Below are positions 25,486-36,900 of a stretch of 64,000 nt of DNA, in pieces; the first letter of the stretch is position 1; every line of letters starts with the position of its first letter. Location of the stretch: assembly GCF_902499115.1 (NCBI RefSeq), contig NZ_CABVPN010000002.1, positions 1 through 64,000 of the forward strand, in the 5' to 3' direction. This DNA comes from Burkholderia diffusa (lineage in GTDB: Bacteria; Pseudomonadota; Gammaproteobacteria; Burkholderiales; Burkholderiaceae). The notes under the pieces are model-generated. The model was given only the letters and a program-made list of their open reading frames with translations, was not told the origin of the DNA and searched no databases. Both the position numbers and the translations under genes were made by a program.

Positions 25486-26589
25486 TCAGAACGTATGCAT
25501 CATCCCGACATACGCGCCCGTCTGCGACTCGCCCGTCATCGGGCTCGTGCCCGACGTCGCGTCGCGCGGCGACGCGAGCAGCGAGAAGTTCGAGTTGCCG
25601 CCGTTGCGCACATACGCGACCGTCCCGTACAGGAACGTGCGCTTCGACAGGTTGTACGTCGTACCGAGCACGTACATGATCGCGTGCCCCGACGGATCGT
25701 GCGACGCATCGCCGCCGCCGTCACCGACCTTCACGTAATACCCGCCGCCCGTCACGGCCCACTGCGGCGTTGCCGTGTAGGTCGCGCCGAGCCAGTAGTG
25801 ATCGGCGCGATCGGCGACGCCCGCCGGGCTATCCGGCGCCTGGTAGTGCGTATACGCGCCCTGGATCTTGAACTTCGACACCTTCACGTTCGCGCCGACG
25901 AAATACTCGCGCGACGCGGTGAAGATATTGCTGAACTTGCCGTTGTTGTCGCGCAGCTCGTCGTAGATGCCGCGCACGTCGAGCACCGGCGAGTGGTACG
26001 AGATCATGATCCCGTCCGAGCGGCCGAAGTCGTCGGCCGCGCCGTAGTTGAAGCCGCGCGACTGGTTGCCGAACGCATATTGCGCCTGCACGTCGAAGCC
26101 GCCGATCACCGGGCTGTGATATTCGATGTTGTTGCTGCTCTGCTGCCAGTTGCGCCCGCGCACGAGCGATGCGGACGAAAACGCCTGCTGCACGAACGGA
26201 TCGAATTCCCACACGCCATCACTGTCGATGAACAGGTTGCGGCCGGCCTGCAGCTGTCCCCACGTGTCGCTCTTCAGCCCGACATACGCGCGGCGCGACC
26301 ACATGCGTCCGCCGCCCGTCGTGCCGTTCATCACCTGAAACGCGGTTTCCAGGTTGAAGACCGTCGACATCCCGCCGCCGAGATCCTCGACGCCTTTCAG
26401 GCCGAACATGCTGGTGCCCCAGTCGCCGCCTTCCGCGCTCCAGCGCGTCGAGCTGCCGTTGGGCGTCGCGATGTGGTTCAGGTATTCGACGCCGCCGTCG
26501 ATCCGGCCGTACAGCGTCACGCTTGTCTGTGCGAACGCGGCCGCCGGCGTGGCGGCCACGATCAGCCATGCGAAATGTTTGAGTCGCAA
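25486..26589 (-). CDS. Outer-membrane porin, betaproteobacterial OmpC-like
   Basis: A 367-aa general porin. A 20-residue signal peptide ends AAAFAQ, and the mature chain opens with SVTLYGRIDGGVEYLNH. SMFGLKGVEDLGGGMSTVFNLETAF and RRAYVGLKSDTWGQLQAGRN are hallmarks of Burkholderia/Neisseria trimeric porins. The C-terminus is YVGMMHTF, with the terminal Phe needed for outer-membrane assembly. It is transcribed alone, convergent to the M20/MFS operon. Many such porins sit beside catabolic operons to admit the substrate; a functional link here is only inferred. Confidence 0.94.
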   Translation of the reverse strand: MRLKHFAWLIVAATPAAAFAQTSVTLYGRIDGGVEYLNHIATPNGSSTRWSAEGGDWGTSMFGLKGVEDLGGGMSTVFNLETAFQVMNGTTGGGRMWSRRAYVGLKSDTWGQLQAGRNLFIDSDGVWEFDPFVQQAFSSASLVRGRNWQQSSNNIEYHSPVIGGFDVQAQYAFGNQSRGFNYGAADDFGRSDGIMISYHSPVLDVRGIYDELRDNNGKFSNIFTASREYFVGANVKVSKFKIQGAYTHYQAPDSPAGVADRADHYWLGATYTATPQWAVTGGGYYVKVGDGGGDASHDPSGHAIMYVLGTTYNLSKRTFLYGTVAYVRNGGNSNFSLLASPRDATSGTSPMTGESQTGAYVGMMHTF

Positions 26590-26652
26590 AATGATGCCCC
26601 CTCGGAGTCCCGACCGTCCGACACGCGCCCCATGCGCGCGCCGGCGATCCGT

Positions 26653-27072
26653 TTACCCGCGATCGATCGAAAAACGTCCGGGGCCCGCCGCGCAGAGCGC
26701 GAGCAGGCCGCCCGAGATCGCGATGTTCTTGTAGAAATGAATCATGTTGTTCATCTGCTCGCCGCCCGTCATCGTCCAGTAGTGGTGGCCGATCAAGCCG
26801 GTGCCGATCGTATACAGCGCAAGCAGCAGCGCGAGCGGCCGCGTCTGGAAACCGACGAGGATCGCGATGCCGGCGAACAGCTCCATCACGACGGAGATTG
26901 CCGCCGAAACGATCGGTGCAGGCGCACCCTCGCTTCCCATGAACGCGATCGTACCGGAGAAGTCGACGATCTTCTTCCAGCCGAACATCACGAACAGGAT
27001 CACGAGCAGGATTCGGGACAGCAGCAGCAGCACATCGCGCTGGGAAGCGAGAAACGGTTGATTCGGTGTCAT
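26653..27072 (-). CDS. DoxX-family membrane protein
   Basis: A 139-aa, four-helix inner-membrane protein of the DoxX/DoxD group. Recognisable features are LLLSRILLVILFVMFGWKKIVDF, MELFAGIAILVGFQTRPLALLLALYTIGTGLIGHHYW and a MIHFYKNIAISGGLLAL tail. The start MTPNQPFLAS is supported by the position of the first helix. It lies 176 bp downstream of the FAD-glucose dehydrogenase operon, separated by two hairpins, so it is probably its own unit. Biochemical function is poorly defined for the family; quinone-linked or redox roles are suspected. Confidence 0.85.
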   Translation of the reverse strand: MTPNQPFLASQRDVLLLLSRILLVILFVMFGWKKIVDFSGTIAFMGSEGAPAPIVSAAISVVMELFAGIAILVGFQTRPLALLLALYTIGTGLIGHHYWTMTGGEQMNNMIHFYKNIAISGGLLALCAAGPGRFSIDRG

Positions 27073-27089
27073 GGTGTGATCAACGAAAG

Positions 27090-27151
27090 CGGTGCGCGAA
27101 CCGCGCGCACCGGATTGCCTGTGAACCAGAACGGGCGGCTGCCAGCCGCCC
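27090..27151 (-). terminator. Paired hairpins after the FAD-glucose dehydrogenase operon
   Basis: On the minus strand two stems follow the cytochrome subunit's stop: GGGCGGCT/AGCCGCCC at 27133-27151 (3-nt loop) and CGGTGCGCG/CGCGCACCG at 27090-27112 (5-nt loop), the latter leading into GCTTTCGTT. They separate the operon from doxX. Confidence 0.5.
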
Positions 27152-27248
27152 GCCCCGCTCTGCAACAACCGGCATCGGGGTCCGCCCGATGTGCTGTGCG
27201 CCTCCTCTTGTCAGTGTTGCCCTGCTTCGTGCCGCGTCGCGTCCGGCG

Positions 27249-28526
27249 TCAACGCGCCTTCGCGACGTCCTGCTCGGTCACCTTCGCGGCCGGATTGCCG
27301 AACTGGCCGGTCAGGTAGTTCGCCAGCGCGGCGATCTGCGCATCCGACAGCTCGTTGCGGAACGCGGGCATGCCGACGTCCTCGCTGCCGGCCTTGCGCT
27401 GCACGCCGTTCAGGATCACCTGCACCAGATTCGCCGGATTCGACGCACCCACCGTCGAGTTGTGGAACAGCGACGGGTAATAGCCGTCCGGCGTGCCCTT
27501 GCCCTGCATCTGGTGGCACGTCGCGCAGTTGCCGAGATACAGCCGCGCCGGATCGATGCCCGACGACGCGAGCGCCACGCCGCGCAGCTTCAGGCCGTCT
27601 TCGGCCGGCTTGCCCCACGACGAGCGCGACTGCTTCGCGTCGCCGCTGGCCACCGCCGGCACCGTGCGGATATACGTCGCGATCGCGCCGATGTCGGCGT
27701 CGGTCATCTTCGAGAAGCTGTGCTCGACCGCCTCGGCCATCGGACCGGCCGCCTGCGCGAGGCCCGGCACGCTGCCGGTACGCAGGTACTGGACGAGTTG
27801 CTGCTGGGTCCAGCCGCCGATCCCCGCGTTCGGGTCGGACGTGATGTTGTAGCCGTCCCAGCCCGCGAGGACCGAACCCGACAGGAAGCTGCCGCCCGTC
27901 TCGTCCAGCGACTTCTCCTGCATCGCGATGCCGCGCGGCGTGTGGCACGTGCTGCAGTGCGCGAGGCCCTGCACCAGGTACGCGCCGCGGTTCCACTCGG
28001 CGCTCTGCGCCGGCTTCGGCGCGTACGCGCCGTCCTTCAGGAACAGCCAGTTCCAGATCTTCAGCGGCCAGCGCATGCTCAGCAGCGCGGGAATCTCGTT
28101 CTTCGGCGGCGTCTGCTTGACCGGTTCGACACCGTGCATGAAGTACGCATACAGCGCCTGCACGTCGTCGTCGTTGATCTTCGCGTACGACACGTAAGGC
28201 ATCGCCGGGTACAGGTTGTTGCCGTTCTTCGACACGCCGTGACGCACCGCGCGCTCGAAGTCGTCGAACGTCCAGTTGCCGATGCCGGTGTCCGGGTCGG
28301 GCGTGATGTTGCTCGTATAGATCTTGCCGAGCATCGGCACCGGCATGCCGAGGCCGCCGGCGAACGGCTTGCCGCCCTTCGCGGTGTGGCAGGCCATGCA
28401 GTCGCCCGCGACCGCGAGATATTCGCCGCGCTTGATCTGCGCGGGATCGGCCGAGTCGGCCGCGCGCACGAGGCCCGGCAGCGCGAGGCAGCCAGCGAGG
28501 AGGAAGGTGAGAGTAGATTTCCGCAC
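27249..28526 (-). CDS. FAD-glucose dehydrogenase cytochrome c (beta) subunit, three haems
   Basis: A 425-aa periplasmic tri-haem cytochrome c that accepts electrons from the catalytic alpha subunit and passes them to the respiratory chain. The signal peptide ends GLVRAADS. Three CxxCH sites lie at residues 43-47 (CMACH), 191-195 (CSTCH) and 334-338 (CATCH). Paired stretches such as KIYTSNITPDPDTGIGNWTFDDF are typical of alcohol/gluconate dehydrogenase cytochromes. The GTG start at 28526 is chosen because GAAGGAAG lies just upstream, 2 nt after the alpha-subunit stop. Length and order match the known Burkholderia enzyme. Confidence 0.93.
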   Translation of the reverse strand: MRKSTLTFLLAGCLALPGLVRAADSADPAQIKRGEYLAVAGDCMACHTAKGGKPFAGGLGMPVPMLGKIYTSNITPDPDTGIGNWTFDDFERAVRHGVSKNGNNLYPAMPYVSYAKINDDDVQALYAYFMHGVEPVKQTPPKNEIPALLSMRWPLKIWNWLFLKDGAYAPKPAQSAEWNRGAYLVQGLAHCSTCHTPRGIAMQEKSLDETGGSFLSGSVLAGWDGYNITSDPNAGIGGWTQQQLVQYLRTGSVPGLAQAAGPMAEAVEHSFSKMTDADIGAIATYIRTVPAVASGDAKQSRSSWGKPAEDGLKLRGVALASSGIDPARLYLGNCATCHQMQGKGTPDGYYPSLFHNSTVGASNPANLVQVILNGVQRKAGSEDVGMPAFRNELSDAQIAALANYLTGQFGNPAAKVTEQDVAKAR

Positions 28527-28528
28527 GG

Positions 28529-30148
28529 TCAGACTTCCTTCTTCAGCGTGTCCGACATCCGCAGCGCCAGCGCCGCGATCGTCAGCGTCACGTTCACCGT
28601 ACCGACGGTCGGCATCGTCGAGCTGCTCGAGATGAACAGGTTCGGATGGTCGAACGTGCGGCAGTCCTTGTCGACGACCGAGTCGCGTGCATCCGCGCCC
28701 ATGATCGTCGCGCCCGTGATGTGGTTGTTCGGCGCGAACTCGTCGTTGAACACGACGTCCGTGCCGCCCAGCACCTGCGCCGCGGTCGCATAGACTTCGC
28801 GCGTGTGCACGGCGCCGCGCTTCACGTAGTCGTCGATCGCATAGGTGATTTCCGGGCGCGGAATGCCGATCGCGTCGGTGGCGGTCTTGCTCGGCACGAT
28901 GCGGTTCTCGGGCTGCGGCAGGATTTCGTGGAAGCAGTCGAACTGCACGTAGCGGGCCGAACGATCGCGGATCTGCGCGTCGAGCTCGTCGGACTTCATC
29001 AGCTTGCCGGCCTTGAAGATCTTCTGCGTCTCCTGGTTGATGCGCGACATGTTCGACAGATGGATCTTCTTCGCGGCTTCGGTCGCGCGGAACGGACCGT
29101 CGCGGAAACCGATCAGCGACGTCATTTCCTGCGGACCGCGACCCGGCCACAGCTTCTCGCTCGCATAGAACGACACGCCCGTGCCCGGGTGGTCCATCAG
29201 GTTGCGCCCGACCATGTCGGAGCTGTTCGCGACGCCGTTCGGGAAGTCGCGGTTCGCCGACATCAGCAGGATCTTCGGCGTCTCGATGCCGTTCGCGGCG
29301 ACCACGAAGTACTTGCCCTCGACGCGATGGTCGGCGCCCGTCTTGTCCTTGTAGATCGCGGCGACGATGCGCTTGTCCGGACCCGTCTCGAGCTTGTAGA
29401 CGACCGCGCTGTCGATCAGCTTCGCGCCGGCCTGCTCGGCCTTCTCGACGTGCACGATGCCGTTGTACATCGCACCGATCGGGCAGATCGGCATGCAGTT
29501 GTTGTTCCCGCAACAGGTTGGCCGGCCGTCGTACGGACGGCTGTTGCGCGCGACCGGTTCGGTCACCACGTGGAACTTCGGGTCATGGCCGTTGAGCGCG
29601 CTCTTGATCGTCTGCTCGTTGAACGACAACGGCAGCGGCGGCATCGGATACGGCTGCTTGCGCGGCGAGTACAGGTCCTCCTCGGGGCCGGGGCCCCACA
29701 CGCCGAGTTCTTCCTCCGCGCGCTGGTAGTAATGCTCGAGGTCGTCGTACTGGATCGGCCAGTCGCGACCGACGCCGTACACGGTCTTCATCTTGAAGTC
29801 GTTCGGGATGAAGCGCCACGCCGACGCGGCCCAGTGCCACGTCGTGCCGCCCACCGCGCGGATGTACTGCGAGTTGAACTTGTGCTCGCCCTTCAGGACC
29901 AGGTAGTCGTTCGGCGGGCCGTATTCCGGATGCGGCGCCCACGGGCTCGACGGGTACGGCGCCATGAAGTCCGTCTTGTCGGGCTGATTGCGGAAGCGTT
30001 CGACGATTTCCCAGCGCGGCATGCGCGGGCCTGCCTCGAGCAGGATCACCGACTTGCCGGCCATGGCAAGCTGGTGCGCGACGATCGCGCCTGCGACACC
30101 GGATCCGACGACCACGACGTCGGCTTTTTGCGTATCGGTATCGGCCAT
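28529..30148 (-). CDS. FAD-dependent glucose dehydrogenase catalytic (alpha) subunit
   Basis: A GMC-family flavoprotein of 539 aa that oxidises glucose at C1 in the periplasm. The FAD-binding motif VVVVGSGVAGAIVAHQLA begins near residue 10. The stretch CCGNNNCMPICPIGAMY near residues 212-228 supplies the cysteines of the 3Fe-4S cluster that distinguishes this enzyme from fungal GMC oxidases. The catalytic His/Asn region is NDEFAPNNHITGATIMGADA near the C-terminus. It has no export signal of its own; the gamma subunit encoded immediately upstream carries the Tat signal and acts as hitch-hiker chaperone. The sequence is very close to my memory of the B. cepacia enzyme. Confidence 0.95.
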   Translation of the reverse strand: MADTDTQKADVVVVGSGVAGAIVAHQLAMAGKSVILLEAGPRMPRWEIVERFRNQPDKTDFMAPYPSSPWAPHPEYGPPNDYLVLKGEHKFNSQYIRAVGGTTWHWAASAWRFIPNDFKMKTVYGVGRDWPIQYDDLEHYYQRAEEELGVWGPGPEEDLYSPRKQPYPMPPLPLSFNEQTIKSALNGHDPKFHVVTEPVARNSRPYDGRPTCCGNNNCMPICPIGAMYNGIVHVEKAEQAGAKLIDSAVVYKLETGPDKRIVAAIYKDKTGADHRVEGKYFVVAANGIETPKILLMSANRDFPNGVANSSDMVGRNLMDHPGTGVSFYASEKLWPGRGPQEMTSLIGFRDGPFRATEAAKKIHLSNMSRINQETQKIFKAGKLMKSDELDAQIRDRSARYVQFDCFHEILPQPENRIVPSKTATDAIGIPRPEITYAIDDYVKRGAVHTREVYATAAQVLGGTDVVFNDEFAPNNHITGATIMGADARDSVVDKDCRTFDHPNLFISSSSTMPTVGTVNVTLTIAALALRMSDTLKKEV

Positions 30149-30654
30149 CAGGCTTGCCTCTCGATCGGTTTTTCGGCCCAGAAGCCGGGTTTGTTGGGGC
30201 AATACGAAGGAATCACGAGCGTATCGGATACGACGCTGAACATTAATGCTTCCTCGTACGTAATCACGACGTTGTCGACGATGCCGAGATACCACGCTTC
30301 GAGAATCGACAGCGCGGAGGCCTCCTGATCGGGACTCAATGAACCGGACGCGAGCGCGCCGGCGAGTTGCGACAGACCGTCGGCGGTCTTGAACGAGCCC
30401 TTCTGCAAGGCCTGCAGGAAGCGGTCGCCGAGCACGCGGCTCAGCCCTTTCTTGCCTGTCAGTGCTTCGGAGAGCGTCATGAACGTATCGAGCGGCGCGG
30501 CGCCGGGATTATCGGCCAAGGCTCGCAACGCCAGCGAGCCGGTGAGGCCTGCCGCCGTCAGCGCCAGTGCGCCTTGCAGCCATTGACGCCGCGTGATGCC
30601 GGATGCGGCTGCGTCGCGATCGCGACGCGAGTGGGGGGTGTTGTCGTTGTGCAT
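30148..30654 (-). CDS. FAD-glucose dehydrogenase small (gamma) subunit, Tat-exported
   Basis: A 168-aa subunit of the gluconate 2-dehydrogenase gamma type. The N-terminal twin-arginine signal reads ITRRQWLQGALALTAAG (about residues 19-35). The rest is helical (FMTLSEALTGKKGLSRVLGD, SILEAWYLGIVDNVVITYEEALMF) and ends NKPGFWAEKPIERQA. It is needed for folding and export of the alpha subunit. Its TGA overlaps the alpha ATG by one base (TGATG), indicating translational coupling. It is the first gene of the gamma-alpha-beta operon. Confidence 0.94.
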   Translation of the reverse strand: MHNDNTPHSRRDRDAAASGITRRQWLQGALALTAAGLTGSLALRALADNPGAAPLDTFMTLSEALTGKKGLSRVLGDRFLQALQKGSFKTADGLSQLAGALASGSLSPDQEASALSILEAWYLGIVDNVVITYEEALMFSVVSDTLVIPSYCPNKPGFWAEKPIERQA

Positions 30655-30958
30655 GTTTCCTTCTCTCGAACACCGGATTCGGGAAAACCACGCTTGATAT
30701 TTCTCAAACTTTCGCGCGGCCCTGAAATGTACGCGCACAATTCGAATTGGACAATGCTTTTATAGTCCAATAAATGTTCCGCAATCCGAGACAATCGACA
30801 TTTCGCTGCATTTTTGTGTCGTCGACGCGACAATTCTGCTTCGGGATGCCGGCGTGTCGCAAGCCGGCGACACGCCGTCTCCATTCATCCGCTCACATGC
30901 GCGTCGGTTAGAATCGCGTGCAATCAAACAGAAAGCTTCCCTCCGAGGGCATCGAGCG
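30655..30958. promoter_or_regulatory. Divergent intergenic region, glucose dehydrogenase / alpha-2-macroglobulin
   Basis: 304 bp, clearly richer in AT than the flanking genes and the likely site of both promoters. It holds a 7-bp inverted repeat, ATTGGAC (30746-30752) and GTCCAAT (30765-30771), around an AT-rich 12-bp spacer containing TATA. This could be an operator about 95 bp upstream of the gamma subunit start. No leader ORF is convincing. Confidence 0.45.
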
Positions 30959-33900
30959 ATGAAGCAGCACGACAAGCACAACAATACGAATTCAACCCGT
31001 CACACCACACGGCTGCTCTGGCGCATCGGCGCGGTCACGGCGCTCGGCGCTGCCGCGGCACTGTCGCTGCATGCGGGCGCCGCACGCACGGTGAGCGTGT
31101 CGCCGCAAGGCACCGTCACCGAAGTGCGGCAAAGCGTCGTCAAGTTCGACGAACCGATGGTCGCGTTCGGTTCCGCCTCCGCGCCGAGTCCCGCGCGCAT
31201 GACCTGCAACGACTCCACCGCCGCACGCGGCCAGGGACACTGGCTCGACGACAAGACGTGGGTCTACGATTTCGAGAACGACCTGCCGCCCGGCGTGCGC
31301 TGCTCCGTCGCGCTCAACGACACGCTGCGCTCGGTCGCCGGCAATGCGGTCAGCGGCCCGCGCCGCTTCACGTTTCAGACCGGCGGCCCGTTCCCTGTGA
31401 CAGTGCGCCCCGGCTCGCGCGAGATCGAGGAGCGCCAGGTTTTCGTGCTGAAGCTGAACGGCCCGGCCGAGCCGCGCTCCGCGCTCGCGAACATCTGGTG
31501 CGAAGCGGCCGGCATCGGCAACCGCATCCCCGTCACGGCCGCCGACGACGATACCCGCAACGCGCTGCTCGACCACTTCGGACTGAAGAAGGACGCCGCG
31601 CGCGTGCTGACACTGTCGTGCGCGCAGGCGCTGCCCGCGAGCGCGAAGATGCAACTCGTCTACGGCAAGGGCGTCGCGAGCCCGAGCGGCATCGCGAACG
31701 ACACCGAGCGCCGCTTCGACTTCACCGTGCGCGCGCCGTTCGCCGCGAGCTTCTCGTGCGAGCGCGAAAATGCGAAGGCGCCCTGCACGCCGCTGCGTCC
31801 GCTCACGCTGTCGTTCAATGCGGCGATCTCGCGCAAGAACGCCGAGGCGATCAAGCTGCGCGGCCCTGACGGTTCGCTTTCACCGACCTTCGCGGCCGAT
31901 GATCACAGCGACGAAGTGACGACCGTCACCTTCAACCCGCCGCTGCCCGCGCAGGCGAACCTGACGATCGAGCTGCCGTCCGGCCTGCACGACGTGACCG
32001 AGCGCTCGCTCGCGAACGCAGACCTGTTCCCGCTCGCGACGCGCACCGCGCCGATGCCGCCGCTCGCGAAATTCTCGTCGGGCACCTTCGGGATCGTCGA
32101 GCGTTTCGCCGAACCGGATACGCCTGCGCTCGTGCCCGTCACGCTGCGCAACGTCGAGGCCGACCTGCATGTCGCGGGCCTCAACACGAGCGGCGCGCAA
32201 TTCTCGAACCTGAAAGTCGACGACGACACCGCGATTCGTCAATGGATGCGCACCGTCGAGCGCTTCGACAACTGGTCGATGACGGCCGGCACGATCGACG
32301 AGCGCATCCCGGGCCTGCTCCGTCGCAAGGGCCAGCACCCCGTCTACGTGCCGCTCCAGGCCGGCGAAAAGATGCCCGCGCCGCAGAACCGTCGCATCGA
32401 CGTGCGCTCGCTGTCGCTGCTCGCCGGAGAGCCGGGTGCGCAGGCACTGACGTTGCCGAAGGCTGATCCGAAGGCGCTGCGTCCGTTCGAGGTCGTCGGC
32501 GTGCCGATCGAAAAACCCGGCTTCTACGTGCTCGAACTCGCGTCGCCCGCGCTCGGCCGCTCGCTGCTCGCGAAGCCGTCGAGCATGTACGTACGTACCA
32601 CCGTGCTCGTCACGAACCTCGGCGTGCATCTGAAACAGGGCCGCGAGAACAACCTCGTGTGGGTCACGACGCTCGACAAGGGCAAGCCCGTGCCGAACGC
32701 GCGAATCCGCGTGTCGGATTGCAACGGAGACGAAATCGCGTCCGGCAAGACCGATGTGCACGGCCTGCTGAAGATCGACGGTGCATTCGAGCCGAAGCAC
32801 GAATGCAGCCAGTCGGAGCGCTTCGACGACTACTTCGTGTCGGCACGCGTCGACGATCCCAGGACGGGCCCGGACATGGCGTTCGTCAGCTCGAACTGGA
32901 ACCGCGGGATCGAATCGTGGCGCTTCAACGTGCCGACCGACACCGACAGCGCGCCGACCGTGCGCGCGCATACCGTATTCGACCGCACGCTGCTGCGTGC
33001 CGGCGAAACCGTGTCGATGAAACACTTCCTGCGCACCGAGACGCTGCAGAGCCTCGCGTATCCGGCGCAATACCCGACGCGCGTGACGATCCGCCATCTC
33101 GGCTCCGACCAGACCTACAAGCTGCCGCTCACGTGGTCCGCCGACCACAGCGCCGACACGCGATTCACGCTGCCGCCCGCGGCGAAGCTCGGCGAATACA
33201 GCGTCTCGCTCGAAGGCGGCCCCGACGATGCACCGACCGCCAGCTACTACAGCGGCAGCTTCCGTGTCGAGGCATTCCGCCTGCCGGTGCTCAAGGGGTC
33301 GATCGGCGCGCGCGACGCGCAGAAGAGCCCGCTCGTCGCGGTCAAGGAAGCGCCGCTCGCGGTGCAGATCGACTACGTGTCGGGCGGCGGCGCATCGAAC
33401 CTGCCCGTGCAGGTGTCGGCGCTGATGAAGTGGGCGTCGCCGCCGTTCGCGGATCGCTTCGAGGACTTCAGCTTCACGCCGTATCGTCCGGAGCGCAGCG
33501 ACGGCAATGCCGACGACGATGCGCAGGACGGCGACAGCGCATCGGCCGCGAACAACGATCCCGACGCGACCCGGTTGATCGCGGACAAGCTGCCGCTGAC
33601 GCTCGACCGCAACGGCGCCGGCACAGTCACGCTCAAGGGCCTGCCCGACGTCGACGCGCCGAAGCGCATCGCGCTCGAGGCGACGTTCGCGGACCCGAAC
33701 GGCGAAGTACAGACGATCCGCGGCGACACGATCCTGTGGCCGGCCGCGGTCGTGGCCGGCATCAAGGCCGGCCGCTGGGTGTCGGTCGGCCAGCGCGTGC
33801 CGGTGCAGGCGCTCGCGGTCGACCTGCAGGGCAAGCCGCGCGCGTCGGTGGCGGTCGAGATCAAGGGCGTCGCGCACATCACGACGTCGTCGCGCAAGCG

Positions 33901-36900
33901 GATGGTCGGCGGCTTCTACGCATACGACAACAAGAGCGACACGCGCGACCTCGGCGTGCTGTGCTCGGGCAAGACCGACGACAAGGGCCGCATGGCCTGC
34001 GACGCAACGCTCGAACAGGCCGGCAACATCCAGTTGATCGCGGTCGCGAAGGACGGCGACGGCCGCACGTCGAATGCGTCGACGTCCGTCTGGGTCACGC
34101 GCGAGGACGAACTCTGGTTCGGCGGCGACAACACCGACCGGATCGACGTGATCCCGGAAAAGACGTCCTACGAGGCGGGCGAAACGGCCCGCTTCCAGGT
34201 CCGCATGCCGTTCCGCTACGCAACCGCGCTCGTCGCGGTCGAACGCGGCGGCGTGATGGAAACGCACATCGTCGAACTCAACGGCAAGAACCCGACCGTC
34301 GACCTGAAGGTCGGCGAATCGTGGGGGCCGAACGTGTACGTGTCGGTGCTCGCGTTGCGCGGCCGAATTCGCGAAGTGCCGTGGTACTCGTTCTTCACCT
34401 GGGGCTGGAAGGCGCCGGTCGAATGGGCCCGCGCGTTCTGGCGCGAAGGCCGTCACTATGAAGCGCCGACCGCGTTCGTCGATTTGTCGAAGCCCGCGTT
34501 CCGCTATGGCCTCGGCGAGATCAAGGTCGGCACGGGCGTGCATCGTCTCGGCGTGTCCGTGACGACGGACGCGACGCGGTACACGGTGCGCAGCAAGGCG
34601 CAGGCGCACGTGAAGGTCACGCTGCCGAACGGCCAGCCGGCGCCAGCCGGCACGCAGATCGCGGTCGCGGCCGTCGACGAGGCGCTGCTCGAGCTGATGC
34701 CGAACAACAGCTGGGACCTGCTCGACGCGATGCTGCAGCGACGCGCGTACGGTGTCGAGACGGCCACCGCGCAGATGGAAATCGTCGGCCGCCGCCACTT
34801 CGGCCGCAAGGCCGTGCCGGCGGGCGGCGGCGGCGGCAGCTCGCCGACACGCGAGCTGTTCGACACGCTGCTGCTGTGGAACCCGCGCGTGACGCTCGAC
34901 GCGAACGGCAGCGCGACCGTCGAAGTGCCGCTGAACGACGCGCTCACGCGCTTCCGGATCGTCGCGATCGCGGCGGTCGGCCCCGATCGCTTCGGCACCG
35001 GCAGCACGTCGATTCGCAGCACCCAGGATCTGCAACTGATCTCCGGACTGCCGCCGCTCGTGCGTGAAGGCGATGCGTTCCGCGCGCAGGTCACGCTGCG
35101 CAACACGACCGACCGCGCGATGCAGGTCGTCGTGACGCCGCGCGTGACGGGCCTCGACGTCGCGCCGCAAACCGTGTCGCTCGCGGCCAATGCGGCGACG
35201 GAGGTTGCATGGACGATCACCGTGCCCGAGCAGGCGCTCGACGCGGCCGGCGCATTGAACTGGCGCATCGAGGCGGCCGAGCAAGGTGGCAAGCGCGCGT
35301 CCGATGCGCTCGCCGTCGCGCAGAAGGTCGTGCCCGCGCTGCCGGTCACCGTGCAGCAGGCTACGCTCACGCAGGTCGACGGCACGCTGACGGTGCCCGT
35401 GTCGGCTCCGGCCGGCGCCATCAACAACGCACAGGGCGCGCCGCGCGGCGGCATCGCCGTGTCGCTGCAGTCGAAGCTCGCCGACGGCCTGCCCGGCGTG
35501 CGGCGCTGGTTCGAGCGCTATCCGTACCGCTGCCTCGAACAGCAGACGTCGCGCGCGATCGGCCTTCATGACGCCGCGCAATGGCAGGCGCTGGTTGCAC
35601 GCATGCCGGTGTACCTCGACAGCGATGGCCTCGCGAGCTACTTCCCGCCGTCGTCCGACGATGCACACTACGGCAGCCCGACGCTGTCGTCTTACCTGCT
35701 CGTGGTCGCCGACGAGGCCGCACGCCTCGACGCGCGCTTCGCGCTGCCGGAAGACCTGCGCACGCAGCTCGAGGCCGGGCTCGCACGCTTCGTCGATGGC
35801 CGCATCGAGCGCAACGCGTGGGCGCCGCGCCAGGATCGCGATCTGCGCAAGCTCGCCGCGATCGAGGCGCTGTCGCGTTACGGTGCAGCGCAGGGCCGCA
35901 TGCTCGGTTCGATCGAGATCGCACCGAACCAGTGGCCGACGTCGGCGGTGATCGACTATCACGCGATCCTCACGCGTGTGAAGGACATCCCGCAGCGTGA
36001 CGAGAAACGCGCGCAGGTCGAGCAGATCCTGCGTGCGCGCCTCACGTACCAGGGCACGCAGCTCGTGTTCTCGACCGCGCGCGACGACGATCTGTGGTGG
36101 CTGATGACGAGCAACGAGACCAACGCCGCGCGTCTCGCGCTGGAATTCGCGGGCGACCCGGCGTGGAAGGACGAGATGCCGCGCATCGCGACCGGCCTCC
36201 TCGCGCTGCAACGCCAGGGCGCATGGCAGACGACGACGTCGAACGCGCTCGGCCAGCTCGCGATCGAACGCTTCTCGCGCACCTACGAGAGCACGCCGGT
36301 GGCGGGCACGACGAAGGTCGCGCTCGGCGGCAACGAGCGCGCGATTTCCTGGTCGCAGCCGCCGGCGCCCGCCGACGCCCCCGCGTCGGCCACCGCCGCG
36401 ACCCGCGCCGCCGCCGCGCGCAGCGTGCTGATGCCGTGGCCGCGTGCGGCGCAGGCGCCGGCCACGCTGTCCGTCATCCAGGACGGAACGGGCCGCCCGT
36501 GGGCGACCGTCGAAAGCCTCGCGGCCGTTCCGCTGCGCGCGCCGTTCGCGGCCGGCTACCGGATCACGAAGACGGTCACGCCCGTGTCGCCCGCCGTCAA
36601 GGGCGTGCTGACGCGCGGCGACGTCGTGCGCGTGCATCTCGACATCGATGCGCAGAGCGACATGACGTGGGTCGTCGTCAACGATCCGATCCCGTCCGGC
36701 GCGACGATCCTCGGCTCCGGCCTCGGCCGCGACTCCGAAGCCGCGACGCAGGGCGAAAAATCCCCGGACGGCGCGTGGCCGGCGTTCATCGAACGCGACT
36801 TCGACGGCTACCGCGCGTATTACGACTATCTGCCGAAGGGCAAACTCTCGGTCGAATACACGGTGCGGCTGAACAACGTCGGCACCTTCGGGCTGCCGCC

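Noticed and set aside
31880..36637. A 1585-codon open frame opposite the alpha-2-macroglobulin gene
   Set aside because: Arg/His-rich mirror of a long GC-rich gene; the plus strand has the recognisable domains, thioester motif and signal helix.
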